64,000 nt of DNA from Mesorhizobium sp. B1-1-8 (GCF_006442795.2 NZ_CP083956.1:620001-684000), one strand, 5' to 3'. Positions 17,329 to 27,447 are shown, counted from the stretch's first letter. Translations and numbers: made by a program. Notes: generated from the letters alone by a model not told the origin.

Positions 17329-17349
17329 TCTTTGTTGAAACCGAATCCT

Positions 17350-17721
17350 ATGGCCGACAAGCCGCAGTATTTTTGGCTGTTTTTCAGCCTTTCCGGACGG
17401 CTCAGTCCAAGCGCCTATGCGTGGGCGGGCCTTCTGCCATTCCTTGTCCAGCTCTTTCTGCTCTACCAGTTCGCGCGGACCGAACCCGGCACCGCGGCAA
17501 GCGAGAATTGGGCGCTGGCCTCGTGGATTGCCATTTTAGTCACGACATGGTCGACCTTCGCCCTGACGGCGAAGCGTTTCCATGATTTCGGCAAGCCCAC
17601 CTACTACGCGCTGATCTCGCTCATCATCGGTGCCATTCTGCTGATCATCCTGGCCTTTTTCAAAAGCGATCCAGGACCCAACCGCTACGGCAGGCGCACC
17701 AACGCGCCGGCCGACTCGTGA
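17350..17721 (+). CDS. DUF805 inner-membrane protein
   Basis: About 123 residues with three to four hydrophobic segments. DUF805 landmarks are visible: FFSLSGRLSPSAY near the start, KRFHDFGK in the middle and GPNRYG near the end. The function of the family is unknown. It begins 21 nt after the dapD stop and is probably cotranscribed with it. ATG at 17350 chosen; a TTG at 17332 is an alternative. Convergent with the PanE-like gene, whose stop is 7 nt away. Confidence 0.85.
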   Translation: MADKPQYFWLFFSLSGRLSPSAYAWAGLLPFLVQLFLLYQFARTEPGTAASENWALASWIAILVTTWSTFALTAKRFHDFGKPTYYALISLIIGAILLIILAFFKSDPGPNRYGRRTNAPADS

Positions 17722-17728
17722 GGGAAGA

Positions 17729-18763
17729 TCACGCTGATCGAGGACCGGCGCTGACGGCTTCGGCTGAAAGTCCAGGCGGACCGTGCTTGTCCGCTTCCGC
17801 CTGGTGCACGAGCGCCGTGATGCGCTCGATGGTCGGCATTGGTGTGCCCGTTTGCCTTGCCAGGCGCAGCACCGCGCCCTGCAGGTCTTCGATCTCGGTC
17901 GTTCGGCCGCGCTTCAAATCGTCCCACATCGAGGAGCGCGCCTGCGGGTCGATCGCCAGCATGCGCCGCGCCAGCAACCCGAACAGCCAGTCGGGAAGCC
18001 GCAATACATTCGGCAGCATCCACGGCGGCGGGCCGGCTATGCGCGCCGGCTCGATGCCGGCTCTCTTCATCGCCGCGAGCGCCTCATCGATCTGGCCGGC
18101 GAGGAGCACGCGCCAATGGCGGTCGGCCAGCTCGGCCGCCAGCGGCAGGTCGGAGAGCGCCACAAGCGCGTTGTTGAGGTTCATCAGCAGCTTGCTCCAT
18201 TGCACCGCCTTCATGTCTCCACGTGCTTCGACGGCAAGCCCGCTCACATTGAGCAGATCGACGAGACCATCGACGCCATCATCGATCATCACCCCTCCGT
18301 GGCTGGCGCGGTGCACGCGGAAGGGCACGTCGCCGTCCGCCGACTGGACGACATTGAACGCCACCATGCCGGCAAGCACTCGCAACGCGGGAAGCCTGGT
18401 GCCCAGCTTGTCGGCATTGTCGACGCCGTTCTGCAGGCTGACCACGATCGCGTCCTGACGCCCGTGGTTGGCGATCTCAGCCGCCATCTCTTCGGTCGCA
18501 CCGCTCTTGACCGTCACCAGGATGATGTCGGCGTCATGCAGCGCGGTGGCAGGATTGTCGGTGACCGCAAGCGCTTCCGGCTCGATGCGGCGGTCGCGGC
18601 CGTCGAGATCGCTCACTTGCAGCCCGTCGTTGCGCAAGGCCTCGACGATGCGGCCGCGGGCGAGGAAAACCACCTTGCGGCCGGCGAGCGCCAGACAGCC
18701 GCCGACGTAGCAGCCGATGCTGCCGGCGCCGGCAATCGCAATGGTTTTTTCTTTATCGGCCAT
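17729..18763 (-). CDS. 2-dehydropantoate 2-reductase family protein (PanE/ApbA-like)
   Basis: A 344-residue NADPH-dependent ketoreductase. The dinucleotide loop is IAGAGSIGCYVGGCLALAG at the N-terminus. VKSGAT, SLQNGVDN and the C-terminal KLLMNLNNAL with the catalytic Lys are typical of the PanE fold. PanE makes pantoate for coenzyme A, but many genomes carry paralogues with other substrates, so the pantothenate role is probable rather than certain. The ATG at 18763 places the Rossmann loop properly and follows an AGGA. It is divergent from dapE. Confidence 0.8.
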   Translation of the reverse strand: MADKEKTIAIAGAGSIGCYVGGCLALAGRKVVFLARGRIVEALRNDGLQVSDLDGRDRRIEPEALAVTDNPATALHDADIILVTVKSGATEEMAAEIANHGRQDAIVVSLQNGVDNADKLGTRLPALRVLAGMVAFNVVQSADGDVPFRVHRASHGGVMIDDGVDGLVDLLNVSGLAVEARGDMKAVQWSKLLMNLNNALVALSDLPLAAELADRHWRVLLAGQIDEALAAMKRAGIEPARIAGPPPWMLPNVLRLPDWLFGLLARRMLAIDPQARSSMWDDLKRGRTTEIEDLQGAVLRLARQTGTPMPTIERITALVHQAEADKHGPPGLSAEAVSAGPRSA

Positions 18764-18876
18764 GCAATCATCCTGTCCTGGCCAACTATAAGGCATGAAA
18801 ATCATATTGTCGGCGACATGATCGGCGATCACGTCGCACCGTGACAGGCCAGCTGCTTTCGATTATCGCTTTGCCC

Positions 18877-20076
18877 ATGACATTGCCGACCGACCCCGCC
18901 CGGAACCTTGCCGCCCTGATCCGCTGCCCTTCCGTGACGCCCGCCGAGGGTGGCGCGCTGCAGGCGCTGCAAAGGATGCTGGAGCCGCTCGGCTTCTCGG
19001 TCGAACGGCCGGTCTTTGCCGAGGACGGCACGCCGGACATCGAAAATCTCTACGCGCGGCGCTCCGGCAACGGCCCGCATCTGATGTTTGCCGGCCATAC
19101 CGACGTCGTGCCGGTCGGAGACGAGGCGGCCTGGACGCATCCGCCCTTTGGCGCCGTGATCGCCAATGGCGAGATGTATGGCCGCGGCGCCGTCGACATG
19201 AAGGGCGGCATTGCCTGCTTCATCGCCGCGGTGGCGCGCCATGTCGAGAAGAATGGCGGGCCGAAAGGCTCGGTGTCGCTGCTGATCACCGGCGATGAAG
19301 AGGGACCGGCGATCAACGGCACGGTGAAACTGCTCGAATGGGCCGCCGCCAAGGGCGAGAAATGGGATGCCTCGATCGTCGGCGAGCCGACCAACCCGGA
19401 CGGACTGGGCGACATGGTCAAGATCGGGCGGCGTGGCTCGCTCTCCGGCAGCGTCATCGTCAATGGCCGCCAAGGCCATGCCGCCTATCCGCAGCTTGCC
19501 GACAACCCGGTGCGCGGGCTGATCAGCTTGGTCGAGGCGCTGCTCCATCCGGCCTTCGACAAGGGGACGAAGGATTTCCAGGCGACCAATCTGGAAGTGA
19601 CTTCGATCGATGTCGGCAATCCGGCGACCAATGTCATCCCGGCGAAGGCGACCGCCACTTTCAACATCCGCTTCAACGACACCTGGAATGCCGAGACCGT
19701 CCAGGCCGAGATCCACAACCGGCTCGACCAGGCGGCGCTGCGCAAGAAATACCGGCCGGGCAAGAAAAGCGCTGTCGACTACGAGCTCGTCTGGCGCGAC
19801 CGGCCGAGCCATGTCTTCCTGACCCGCGACGAGAAGCTGATCGAGACGCTGAGCGGCTCGGTCGCGGCAGTTGTCGGCAAGACGCCGGCGCTCTCCACCT
19901 CCGGCGGCACCTCGGATGCCCGCTTCATCAAGGATTATTGCCCGGTGGTCGAGTTCGGGCTGGTCGGCAAGACCATGCATATGGTGGACGAGCGCGTGGC
20001 GCTTGCCGATCTCGACACGCTGACACAGATTTACGAGCGCTTCATCGAAGACTGGTTCGGACAAGGCCTGTCGTGA
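18877..20076 (+). CDS. dapE: Succinyl-diaminopimelate desuccinylase
   Basis: Zinc amidohydrolase that removes succinate from N-succinyl-LL-diaminopimelate in lysine and peptidoglycan precursor synthesis. The 399 residues show the M20 pattern: metal ligands in [27 protein letters not shown] (catalytic and metal Glu) and GEPTNPDG. The C-terminal His lies in GKTMHMVDE. The frame opens with a GTG at 18841, but the ATG at 18877 matches the usual MxLPTDP start. Its stop overlaps the GTG of the downstream membrane gene. Confidence 0.95.
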   Translation: MTLPTDPARNLAALIRCPSVTPAEGGALQALQRMLEPLGFSVERPVFAEDGTPDIENLYARRSGNGPHLMFAGHTDVVPVGDEAAWTHPPFGAVIANGEMYGRGAVDMKGGIACFIAAVARHVEKNGGPKGSVSLLITGDEEGPAINGTVKLLEWAAAKGEKWDASIVGEPTNPDGLGDMVKIGRRGSLSGSVIVNGRQGHAAYPQLADNPVRGLISLVEALLHPAFDKGTKDFQATNLEVTSIDVGNPATNVIPAKATATFNIRFNDTWNAETVQAEIHNRLDQAALRKKYRPGKKSAVDYELVWRDRPSHVFLTRDEKLIETLSGSVAAVVGKTPALSTSGGTSDARFIKDYCPVVEFGLVGKTMHMVDERVALADLDTLTQIYERFIEDWFGQGLS

Positions 20077-20684
20077 GCATGCTCTCCGCCGACGAAACCT
20101 ACTCTTCCCTGGCCGGCGCCTGGCGGCTGATGCTCGGCAAGGCCGACGGCCTGCGCCTGCTCGACCTCTCGGCGGACGGTTTCTGGAATTCGTTCTTCGC
20201 TATCGTCGTGGCGGCGCCTCCGCTGATCGTCGGCTGGGTCGGCCTCGCCAACGAGATCGGCGATCCGACCGCCTTTGCCGGCCGCTTCGGCATGGTTTTG
20301 CGGCTGGCGACGGCCGAGATCGGCGCCTGGGTGCTGCCGCTGGTGGTGCTTGCACTGGTTGCGCCGCGTGCCGGCATCGGCGGCCGCTTCGTCCACTATG
20401 TCGTCGCTTCCAATTGGACATCGGCGGCTCTTGCCTGGATCACGCTGCCCTCGGCGCTGCTCCAGCTCTTTCTGCCGTTCCAGAACGACGTGGTCACCCT
20501 TGTATCCTATCTGATGTTCGGGCTGTCGGCGGTGCTGACCTGGCGCATGACCAACGCCGCGATTGCCAAGGGCGCAGCAGTCGGCACCGCGGTTTTCTTC
20601 GGCATGTTCGTGACATGGCTGATCGTGCTGAGCGCACTATGCGCGCTGCTAGGCATCCCCCTGCCCAGCAGCGCGGCGAGCTAG
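20073..20684 (+). CDS. Hypothetical inner-membrane protein
   Basis: About 203 residues with four or five hydrophobic segments ([70 protein letters not shown]). No family was recognised. It starts with GTG inside the dapE stop (GTGA), or with ATG at 20079, and is probably translated together with dapE. Its TAG stop shares the palindrome CTAG with the stop of the convergent truA gene. The link to dapE may only be operonic. Confidence 0.7.
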   Translation: MSMLSADETYSSLAGAWRLMLGKADGLRLLDLSADGFWNSFFAIVVAAPPLIVGWVGLANEIGDPTAFAGRFGMVLRLATAEIGAWVLPLVVLALVAPRAGIGGRFVHYVVASNWTSAALAWITLPSALLQLFLPFQNDVVTLVSYLMFGLSAVLTWRMTNAAIAKGAAVGTAVFFGMFVTWLIVLSALCALLGIPLPSSAAS

Positions 20685-21469
20685 GTCGGGGCGGATAGCG
20701 TGCCGGCGGATTCACCAGCTGTCTCAGGATAATCGACGCCCACCAGGAAAAGCCCATCCGGTGGCGCGACCTGGCCGCAGGCGGCGCGGTCGCGCGCTTC
20801 GAGCGCCGCCTTGAGGTCGTCCGCAGTCCAGCTGCCATCCCCGACGCGCCTCAACGACCCCACCATCGAGCGCACCTGGTTGTGCAGGAAGGAGCGCGCC
20901 GAGGTTCTGACCACGATCAGGTCGCCCGAGCGGCCGACGTCGAGACGGTCGAGCGTCCTGACTGGACTCTCCGCCTGGCATTGGGTGGAACGGAAGGTGG
21001 TGAAATCGTGCCGTCCGAGCAGCACCTTCGCCGCCTCGTGCATGGCCTCGGCATCGAGCCGCTTCGGCACCCACCAGACCTTGCCCTTTTCCAGCGCCGA
21101 CGGGGCGCGCCGGTTGAGGATGCGGTAGAGATAATGGCGGCCAGTGGCGGAAAAACGCGCGTCGAACGCGTCGGCGACGATAGCCGCCTTGAGGATGGCG
21201 ATGCGGTTGCCGGCCCCCTGCAGATGGGCATTGACGGCGTCGCGGACCTTGTTGCCCGACCAGGTCCCGGCAAGATCGACATGCGCAACCTGCGCGGTGG
21301 CATGCACGCCGGCATCGGTGCGGCCGGCGGCGCGGAGCCTCACCTCTTGGCCGCAGAACTTTTCGATCGCCTGCTCGATCGCCTGCTGCACCGACGGCTG
21401 GTCCGCCTGGTGCTGCCAGCCGGCGAATTGGCTGCCGTCATACTCGATGTCGAGACGAAAACGCGGCAT
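20681..21469 (-). CDS. truA: tRNA pseudouridine(38-40) synthase
   Basis: Modifies uridines 38-40 in the anticodon stem of many tRNAs. The 262-residue length is typical. The catalytic Asp lies in [18 protein letters not shown] near residue 52, and [11 protein letters not shown] and [14 protein letters not shown] are conserved family segments. It is the last gene of the def-fmt-GNAT-truA group on this strand, a common rhizobial order. The stop overlaps that of the convergent membrane gene at CTAG. Confidence 0.95.
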   Translation of the reverse strand: MPRFRLDIEYDGSQFAGWQHQADQPSVQQAIEQAIEKFCGQEVRLRAAGRTDAGVHATAQVAHVDLAGTWSGNKVRDAVNAHLQGAGNRIAILKAAIVADAFDARFSATGRHYLYRILNRRAPSALEKGKVWWVPKRLDAEAMHEAAKVLLGRHDFTTFRSTQCQAESPVRTLDRLDVGRSGDLIVVRTSARSFLHNQVRSMVGSLRRVGDGSWTADDLKAALEARDRAACGQVAPPDGLFLVGVDYPETAGESAGTLSAPT

Positions 21470-21526
21470 CTCAGCGAGCGATCTGCACTCGAGACGAGAC
21501 GCCGCGTTTCCGGTTCGGGGTCATGC

Positions 21527-22033
21527 CTATGCTGCAAGCGCGGTGAAGGCCGAAGCGTAGACCAGCTTGCCGGCCTCTGGCGCATCGCCCCAGGCCAGCG
21601 CCTGCAGCGCTTCGCCCTGATACTCGCTCTCGAATTTCTCGGCGCGGGCATGGCTGTAGCCGAAGCGGCCGTAATAGGCCGGATCGCCCAGCACCACGGC
21701 CAGCGTCTCGCCGGCATCCTTGAGGCGGATATGCGCCTCGCGGATCAGCGCGCCGCCGATGCCGCTGCCATGGAAGGACGGCTCGACCGCCAGCGGCGCC
21801 AGCGCCACAGCGGCGAAGCGCCTGCCGCCGTTCTGGACGAACAGCCGCGAAAACAGGATATGGCCGACGACCTGGCCGTCTTCTTCCGCAACCAGTTCGA
21901 CGACGGCGTCGCCGCCGGTGACCAGCGCGTCGACCAGACCGGCCTCCGTATGCTGGCCGAAGGCATGTTCCTCGACGAGGCGGATCGCCTCGCGGTCCCG
22001 CGGCGTCGCCGCGCGTATCGACATCATGCTCAT
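21527..22033 (-). CDS. GNAT-family N-acetyltransferase
   Basis: A 168-residue acetyltransferase. The acetyl-CoA motif A is in [20 protein letters not shown], a variant of Q/RxxGxG/A, and [16 protein letters not shown] is typical of the YhbS-like branch. The substrate is unknown. Its ATG overlaps the fmt stop (ATGA), so it is translated as part of the def-fmt operon. Two further in-frame ATGs follow within six codons, making the exact start uncertain by a few residues. Confidence 0.85.
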   Translation of the reverse strand: MSMMSIRAATPRDREAIRLVEEHAFGQHTEAGLVDALVTGGDAVVELVAEEDGQVVGHILFSRLFVQNGGRRFAAVALAPLAVEPSFHGSGIGGALIREAHIRLKDAGETLAVVLGDPAYYGRFGYSHARAEKFESEYQGEALQALAWGDAPEAGKLVYASAFTALAA

Positions 22034-22965
22034 TTGAGTTTCATTCCTTTTTCGATCTTGGCCCCGCGCAGAAACTCCTGCGCAGCGGCGGGCTTTCCGC
22101 CCGCCCGTTGAACTTCGACCAGCCGAACCGCGCCTGATCCGCAGGCGACCGTCAGCCGGTCATCGAGAATTCCTCCCGACTCGCCGACGCCATTGGAGAG
22201 CGTCGTGCGAAGCAGTTTCAGCCGCTCCATGCGGCCACCAATTTCGACCTCGCTCCACGCGCCTGGAAAGGGTGAGAGGCCGCGAATGTGATTGTGGACT
22301 TCGCCGGCAGGCCTAGTCCAGTCCACGCGCGTCTCCGATTTATCGATTTTGCGGGCGTAGGTCACCCCCGTCGTCGCCTGCGGGGTAAATGTCAGACAAT
22401 TTATCCCCAACTGCGTAAGCGCTTCCACCATCAGCGATGCGCCGATCGCCATCAGGCGGTCATGCAATTCGCCGGCGGTCATGTCGGGTCCGATGGCGCA
22501 TTTTTCAACCAATGCCACCGGCCCGGTGTCCAAACCCTCTTCCATGCGCATCACCATCATGCCGGTCTCGGCATCGCCGGCCATGATGGCTCGCTGGATG
22601 GGGGCGGCGCCGCGCCAGCGCGGCAAAAGCGAAGCATGGCCGTTGAGGCAACCAAGCCTGGTCGCCTCCAGAACAGGTCTCGGCAAAAGCAGACCATAGG
22701 CGACGACAACGGCGACATCGGCGTGCAAGGCGGCAAAGGCCTGCTGCTCGGCCTCGCTCCTGAGTGATGTCGGCGTCCGCACCTCAAGGCCCAGGCGCTC
22801 CGCCTCGCGCTGCACCGGCGAGGGCGTCAATTCCAGCCCGCGCCGGCCGGCGGCGCGCGGCGGCTGGGTGTAGACGGCGGCGATGTCATGGCCGGCTTCG
22901 GCGATGGCGCGCAGCGTCGGCACGGAAAAATCCGGCGTGCCCATGAAGATGATGCGGAGGGGCAT
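22030..22965 (-). CDS. fmt: Methionyl-tRNA formyltransferase
   Basis: Formylates initiator Met-tRNA using 10-formyltetrahydrofolate. The 311 residues have the N-terminal formyltransferase domain beginning [18 protein letters not shown], the catalytic [18 protein letters not shown] (Asn, His) and [15 protein letters not shown] with the Asp. A C-terminal RNA-binding barrel follows. The ATG at 22965 has AGGGG upstream and lies 5 nt after the def stop. The longer open frame would run into def. Confidence 0.97.
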   Translation of the reverse strand: MPLRIIFMGTPDFSVPTLRAIAEAGHDIAAVYTQPPRAAGRRGLELTPSPVQREAERLGLEVRTPTSLRSEAEQQAFAALHADVAVVVAYGLLLPRPVLEATRLGCLNGHASLLPRWRGAAPIQRAIMAGDAETGMMVMRMEEGLDTGPVALVEKCAIGPDMTAGELHDRLMAIGASLMVEALTQLGINCLTFTPQATTGVTYARKIDKSETRVDWTRPAGEVHNHIRGLSPFPGAWSEVEIGGRMERLKLLRTTLSNGVGESGGILDDRLTVACGSGAVRLVEVQRAGGKPAAAQEFLRGAKIEKGMKLK

Positions 22966-22970
22966 GACCC

Positions 22971-23501
22971 CTAACCCACCATCCTGCCCGGCGCCTTGTC
23001 CCTGGCGAGCTTCTTGAACTTCTTCACCACCATATCGCGCTTCAGCTTCGAAATGTGGTCGATGAACAGCACGCCGTTGAGATGATCGATCTCGTGCTGC
23101 AGGCAAGTTGCCATCAGGCCTTCGGCCTCGATTTCCTGCAATTTGCCGTCGCGGTCGAGATATTTCACCCGCACGGCGGCGGGGCGCTCGACCTCGGCAT
23201 AATAGTCGGGGATCGACAGGCAGCCTTCCTCGTAGACCGAGCGCTGGTCGGCGCTTTCGAGGATTTCAGGGTTGATGAAGACATGCGGAGCCGGCGTCTC
23301 GCCTTCCTTGGCAAGGTCGATGACCAGCATCCGCAACGGCTCGCCGATCTGAATCGCCGCCAGCCCGATGCCGGGGGCGTCATACATGGTCTCCAGCATG
23401 TCGTCGGCCAGCTTGCGCAACGGCGCGTCGACGCGCTCGACCGGTTTGGAAACCTGGCGCAGGACGGGATCGGGAAGGATGATGAGCGGCTTGATCGACA
23501 T
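22971..23501 (-). CDS. def: Peptide deformylase
   Basis: Removes the formyl group from nascent proteins. The 176 residues contain all three deformylase motifs: [18 protein letters not shown] with the metal Cys, and QHEIDHLNG with two metal His and the catalytic Glu. First gene of a tight group with fmt, a GNAT gene and truA. Divergent from rmuC across about 100 nt. Confidence 0.97.
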   Translation of the reverse strand: MSIKPLIILPDPVLRQVSKPVERVDAPLRKLADDMLETMYDAPGIGLAAIQIGEPLRMLVIDLAKEGETPAPHVFINPEILESADQRSVYEEGCLSIPDYYAEVERPAAVRVKYLDRDGKLQEIEAEGLMATCLQHEIDHLNGVLFIDHISKLKRDMVVKKFKKLARDKAPGRMVG

Positions 23502-23604
23502 GGCGTCTCACGTAAGACCTAGGCGGAAAAGCGTCAACCGGGGGATCTTTGAGTTGTTCACGTTTTGATCTGTGCCAGCCCAACGAATCGGCTATGCTGT
23601 CGTC

Positions 23605-24858
23605 ATGAATGACATGACCTCCATCTTTTCAGAGCCGGTGGCGCGGCTCGGCGCGACCACCATCACCCTCGGCCAGGCGCTGGCTTTCGGCGCGATCCTT
23701 TTGCTTGCGCTGTTTCTGGCCCTCGTCGTTGCGCTGTGGCGCGCGGCCAAGGCGCGCGCGGCGGCCGCGGCGGAAGCCGCCGACCGTGCGCGCGACACCG
23801 AGGCGCGGATGGCCGACATCCTGCAGTCGCAGGCGGAGATGCAAGGCCGCATGGGCGCGATCGCCGAAGTGTTCGGCGCCAGGCAGGCCGAGCTCACCCA
23901 GTCGCTCGGCCAGCGGCTCGACGCCATGACCGGCCGCCTCGGCCAGACCATGACCGAGCAGACCAAATCGACGCATGAGAGCCTCGCCAAGCTGCAGGAG
24001 CGGCTGGCGGTGATCGATACCGCGCAGGGCAATATCCAGTCGCTGGCCGGCCAAGTCGTGCAATTGCAGGCGATCCTGTCCAACAAGCAGACGCGCGGCG
24101 CCTTCGGCCAGTCGCGCATGGAGGCGATTATCGCCGACGGCCTGCCGCACGGCGCCTATGAGTTCCAGGCAAGCCTGTCGAACGGCAGCCGGCCGGATTG
24201 CCTGGTGCGGATGCCGAATGGCGCGCCTTCGCTTGCCATCGACGCCAAGTTCCCGCTGGAAGCCTGGAATGCCATCCGCGCCGCCGAAGGCGCCGACATG
24301 CAGAAGGCGGCCGCACAGGCTTTCCGGCGCGACATCGAGGTGCATGTCCGCGATATCGCGGAAAAATACCTGATCCGGGGCGAGACGCAGGACACCGCCT
24401 TCATGTTCGTGCCGTCGGAATCGGTGTTCGCCGAAATCCACGAGAATTTCGAGGCGGTGGTGCAGAAGGCGCATCGGGCGCGGGTCGTCATCGTCTCGCC
24501 GTCGCTGCTGATGCTGTCGATCCAGGTCATCCAGGCGATCCTGAAGGATGCGCGCATGCGCGAGCAGGCGCATCTGATCCAGGGCGAGGTCATCCGGCTG
24601 ATGGAGGACGTGGCGCGCGTCGATGAGCGGGTGCGCCGGCTGCAGACGCATTTTACCCAGTCGGCCAAGGACATCGACGACATCCTCGTCTCGACGTCGA
24701 AGGTGACCAAGCGCGGCCAGAAAATCGAGGCGCTGGAATTCGCCGAAGGCGAGACCGAGCCGCCGCATGGTGCTCCGGCCAGGGCCGAGGCCGGCGTGCG
24801 GGTGGCGGACTCCAAGACAGGCCAGTTGCGACTGCGCGTCGTCGAAGGCGACGACTAA
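23605..24858 (+). CDS. rmuC: DNA recombination protein RmuC
   Basis: A 417-residue protein with one N-terminal membrane segment (ALAFGAILLLALFLALVVALW), a long coiled coil with repeated Ala, Arg and Glu, and the C-terminal RmuC nuclease-like domain. Landmarks are RGAFGQSRMEAIIAD, DCLVRMPNG, IDAKFPLEAW and FMFVPSESVFAEI. RmuC is thought to act on DNA structures and limit inversions between short repeats. ATG at 23605 lacks a clear ribosome site; a second ATG three codons on is an alternative. Single gene. Confidence 0.9.
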   Translation: MNDMTSIFSEPVARLGATTITLGQALAFGAILLLALFLALVVALWRAAKARAAAAAEAADRARDTEARMADILQSQAEMQGRMGAIAEVFGARQAELTQSLGQRLDAMTGRLGQTMTEQTKSTHESLAKLQERLAVIDTAQGNIQSLAGQVVQLQAILSNKQTRGAFGQSRMEAIIADGLPHGAYEFQASLSNGSRPDCLVRMPNGAPSLAIDAKFPLEAWNAIRAAEGADMQKAAAQAFRRDIEVHVRDIAEKYLIRGETQDTAFMFVPSESVFAEIHENFEAVVQKAHRARVVIVSPSLLMLSIQVIQAILKDARMREQAHLIQGEVIRLMEDVARVDERVRRLQTHFTQSAKDIDDILVSTSKVTKRGQKIEALEFAEGETEPPHGAPARAEAGVRVADSKTGQLRLRVVEGDD

Positions 24859-24860
24859 GC

Positions 24861-24906
24861 AAAGCAATTCCAGGAAAAGTGCATCGCGGTTTTCCGTCCG
24901 GAATTT
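24861..24906. repeat. Dispersed intergenic repeat, partial copy (AATTCC..GGAATT family)
   Basis: AAAGCAATTCCAGGAAAAGT and CGGTTTTCCGTCCGGAATT match, in inverted orientation, the end of the longer unit at 31735-31836. It sits between convergent rmuC and GFA genes. Confidence 0.7.
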
Positions 24907-24920
24907 AGACCGGTTTCCGC

Positions 24921-25325
24921 TTACTGGCCCTCGATGATCGTGGTGCCTTCGATTTCCGGCAGCCAGTGAAGCGCCGAGCGATGCCAGATCTGTTTTCTCG
25001 GAACCAGCTCTTCGCGCTGACTCGTCGTACCAACCCGGATGCCATAGATTTTCGGGCCGTCGCCGACCGATGTCGCATAAAGATGCGAGCCGCAGTCGGC
25101 GCAAAAGGCCTGGGCCCGCTTGGCGCCGCTCGATCCGGTCTTGATATAGATCTTGGGCGTGCCCTTGGTAATCCGGTAGTGATCTTCGGGCGCAGGGACC
25201 GTCACCCGAAAGGCCGTGCCGGTCAATTTCTGGCAATCGGTGCAGTGGCAGATCGAGGTCTTTTCAGGATCGACCTCAGCCTCATAGGTGATGGCGCCGC
25301 AATGGCAGCCGCCGTCGATCTTCAT
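24921..25325 (-). CDS. GFA/CENP-V family zinc-binding protein
   Basis: A 134-residue protein of the glutathione-dependent formaldehyde-activating (GFA) fold. Zinc-binding Cys clusters are visible as GGCHCG, CHCTDCQK and CADCG. KLTGTAFRVTV and KTGSSGAKRAQAFCADCGS are typical. Many members have no proven formaldehyde role, so function stays open. AAGGAGGAAAGGCTA before the ATG at 25325 is a strong ribosome site and rules out the longer frame. Encoded 35 nt after the cation-efflux gene on the same strand and possibly cotranscribed. Confidence 0.85.
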   Translation of the reverse strand: MKIDGGCHCGAITYEAEVDPEKTSICHCTDCQKLTGTAFRVTVPAPEDHYRITKGTPKIYIKTGSSGAKRAQAFCADCGSHLYATSVGDGPKIYGIRVGTTSQREELVPRKQIWHRSALHWLPEIEGTTIIEGQ

Positions 25326-25360
25326 TAGCCTTTCCTCCTTGCGGGTTCGCTGCATTGAGC

Positions 25361-26320
25361 CTAGCCCTCTTCGGAAGCTTCGGCGATGGCCTTGCGCCGG
25401 CGCTCCCATGTGCCAGTGGTCTGCGGTTTGACGAACAGCCTGGTGATCTGCGGCACGTCTTTCTTCAGACGCGCCTCCAGCCGCTCGATGCAGGCCTCGA
25501 TCTCGGGCACCGTCAAGTGGTCCTCGAACTCGATACTGAGGTCGGCGACGATTTCCTGCGGGCCGATGTGGACGCTCAATATGCCATTGGCGCGCTGCAC
25601 CGCGGAGTCTTCCTGGGCGATGTCCAGCACCTTCTTTTGCACCTCCGGCCTGGCCGGCTCACCCAGCAACAGGCTTTTGCTTTCTCGCGCCAGGAAGATG
25701 GCGGTCGCGCCGAGAATCATCGCGATGCCGATCGAGCCGGCGCCGTCGAGCTCGGGCATGTCCATCAGTTCCGCCGCCAATATGCCGGCGAAGGCGACGA
25801 TCAGGCCAAGAAGGGCGGCGCTGTCCTCGAACAGCACGGTAAAGACGCTCGGATCCTTGCTTCGGCGAATCGCCTCGAACCAACCCTGCTGGCCCTTCTG
25901 CTGGCGAAACTCCCGGAGTGCGATCAGCCAGGAACTGCCCTCGAACAGGAAGGACAGGCCGAGCACGATGTAGTTGACCCTGGCGTTGACCACCGGTTCG
26001 GGCGCCATGATGTGGATGACACCTTCGTAAAAGGAAATGCCGGCGCCGAGCGCGAAGACCAGCAGCGCGACAATAAAACTCCAGAAATAGAGCTCGCGCC
26101 CGTGGCCGAGCGGATGCGTCCGGTCAGCCGGGCGGGCGGCGCGATGCATGCCGTAGAGCAGCAGCGAGCCATTGCCGGTGTCGACCAGCGAATGCACACC
26201 TTCGGAAAGCATAGCCGAGCTGCCGGTGAAGAAGGCAGCGGCGAATTTCGTCAGCGCGATGGCGAGGTTACCGGCAAGCGCGGCGTAGATCACCCTTCTC
26301 GAGCCACTGTGCCCTGCCAT
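25361..26320 (-). CDS. Cation diffusion facilitator family transporter
   Basis: A 319-residue inner-membrane protein. The first four to six segments carry CDF landmarks: AALAGNLAIALTKFAAAFFT, SSAMLSEGVHSLVDTGN (metal His and Asp), THPLGHGRELYFW and VLFEDSAALLGLIVAF. A cytosolic C-terminal domain follows (VQRANGILSVHIGPQEIVAD). Such proteins export Zn, Fe, Mn or related divalent cations by proton exchange; the metal is not predictable. The longer open frame begins well upstream, but ATG at 26320 fits the family start. Confidence 0.9.
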   Translation of the reverse strand: MAGHSGSRRVIYAALAGNLAIALTKFAAAFFTGSSAMLSEGVHSLVDTGNGSLLLYGMHRAARPADRTHPLGHGRELYFWSFIVALLVFALGAGISFYEGVIHIMAPEPVVNARVNYIVLGLSFLFEGSSWLIALREFRQQKGQQGWFEAIRRSKDPSVFTVLFEDSAALLGLIVAFAGILAAELMDMPELDGAGSIGIAMILGATAIFLARESKSLLLGEPARPEVQKKVLDIAQEDSAVQRANGILSVHIGPQEIVADLSIEFEDHLTVPEIEACIERLEARLKKDVPQITRLFVKPQTTGTWERRRKAIAEASEEG

Positions 26321-26555
26321 TCGGTTCCGTCCTGTGCAACGCAACGAGCTTCGCCGCCAATCGGCCGAAGCTCCACCAGCATCCACAACGCGCCGACCGT
26401 CCGGGCGTTCAAAGGTGTTTGCCCATTGCAAGCCGGCTTATCGCGGGAAAACGGTTTACATCGGGCAAACCGCCTCCCCAAACAGGCTACACCCTCTTGC
26501 GGTCCGGCATTTCTCTTGTTTCACTTAGCCTGCCCACAAATCGGAGGAGCGAATC

Positions 26556-26681
26556 ATGGCTAAAGGTGCGATGAAGGCGGGCAAGGAAGCCCGCAAGCCG
26601 AAGAAGGACGCGAAGAAACCAGCCGCGGCCCCGGCCCTCAAGGCGCCGCCGGTCAAGGCGATGAGGCTCAAGGAAAAATAA
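26556..26681 (+). CDS. Small Lys/Ala/Pro-rich basic protein
   Basis: A 41-residue open frame with an excellent ribosome site (GGAGGAGCGAATC then ATG). It begins MAKGAMKAGKEARKPKKDAK and ends KAMRLKEK, with an Ala-Pro-rich middle. The composition (about one third Lys or Arg, no aromatic residue) is like small nucleic-acid-binding or ribosome-associated proteins. Family not recognised. The strong start signal is the main support that it is real. Confidence 0.6.
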   Translation: MAKGAMKAGKEARKPKKDAKKPAAAPALKAPPVKAMRLKEK

Positions 26682-26869
26682 ATCTCGATCCGATCCGTTT
26701 CGGCGCAGATCTGGACCGGCGGCATGGCCATGCTGCCGGTCGATTGTTTGATCGGGGGCGAGGCCGCCCATATTGGCGCAGCGAGCACAACCTCGCTTCC
26801 CGAAAAACCAGGCCGGGACGACCCGCCACTTCGAACATCGGACATCCGATGTGGAACGGAGCGTTTGCG

Positions 26870-26947
26870 ATGTCGTGGATTTTTCTCTTTTTTGCCGGTC
26901 CGTTCGAGATCGGCTGGGCGATCGGCATCGTCGGATTGAGCTCGTCT
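26870..26947 (+). pseudogene. Remnant of an SMR (SugE-like) transporter gene
   Basis: From an ATG at 26870 the frame reads MSWIFLFFAGPFEIGWAIGI, which matches the first transmembrane helix of SugE-type small multidrug-resistance proteins, including the membrane Glu in FEIGW. Similarity then stops (VGLSSSESRQ) and the remaining three helices are absent. It is therefore the 5' end of a lost gene. Identification rests on recall of the SugE N-terminus. Confidence 0.6.
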
Positions 26948-27012
26948 GAGTCAAGACAAACGCATTCAGGGCCGCCACCGGCGACCCTGATCTTTTTCGA
27001 ACGAAACCGCTG

Positions 27013-27447
27013 TCAGCGGGCGGAGAAGCCCGGCGGCGTCCTGCCGACGCGCGACTTGCGCGCCGCATAGCGTGCGTCGCGCTTGGCCTTGCGCTCGGCC
27101 TCGTCGGCAAGCAAACGGGCGATGCGCTCGTTCTCTTCGGCTTCGCGGATCTTCGCCTCGGCCTGCGCCGCCTCTTCCGCGGCGATACGTGCCGCCTCGG
27201 CCGCTGCTTCGCGCTCGGCCTTTTCGGCCGCTTCGCGCGCCAGCTTTTCCTGCTTCAGCCTGGCCTTTTCGGCCTCACGGATCGCGCGAGCCTCGAGGAT
27301 CGCCTTGCGTTCGGCCTGGCGCGCCAGCACGGCAGGATCGTCTGCCGCCGGCTTTGCCTTGAAGCGCTCCAGGAGCGCCTTCTTTGCCTCGTTCGCGGCG
27401 TTGCGCCGCTCGAAAATGTCTTTTTCCCTGTAGATAGCCAAGTCCAC
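27013..27447 (-). CDS. DUF6481-type coiled-coil protein
   Basis: A 144-residue, highly charged, almost wholly helical protein. It opens with REKDIFERRNAANEAKKALLERF and continues with long Ala-Glu-Lys-Arg heptads, then a basic C-terminus (KAKRDARYAARKSR). No membrane or signal segment. This looks like the uncharacterised DUF6481 family found in alphaproteobacteria. The function is unknown. Single gene. Confidence 0.75.
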   Translation of the reverse strand: MDLAIYREKDIFERRNAANEAKKALLERFKAKPAADDPAVLARQAERKAILEARAIREAEKARLKQEKLAREAAEKAEREAAAEAARIAAEEAAQAEAKIREAEENERIARLLADEAERKAKRDARYAARKSRVGRTPPGFSAR

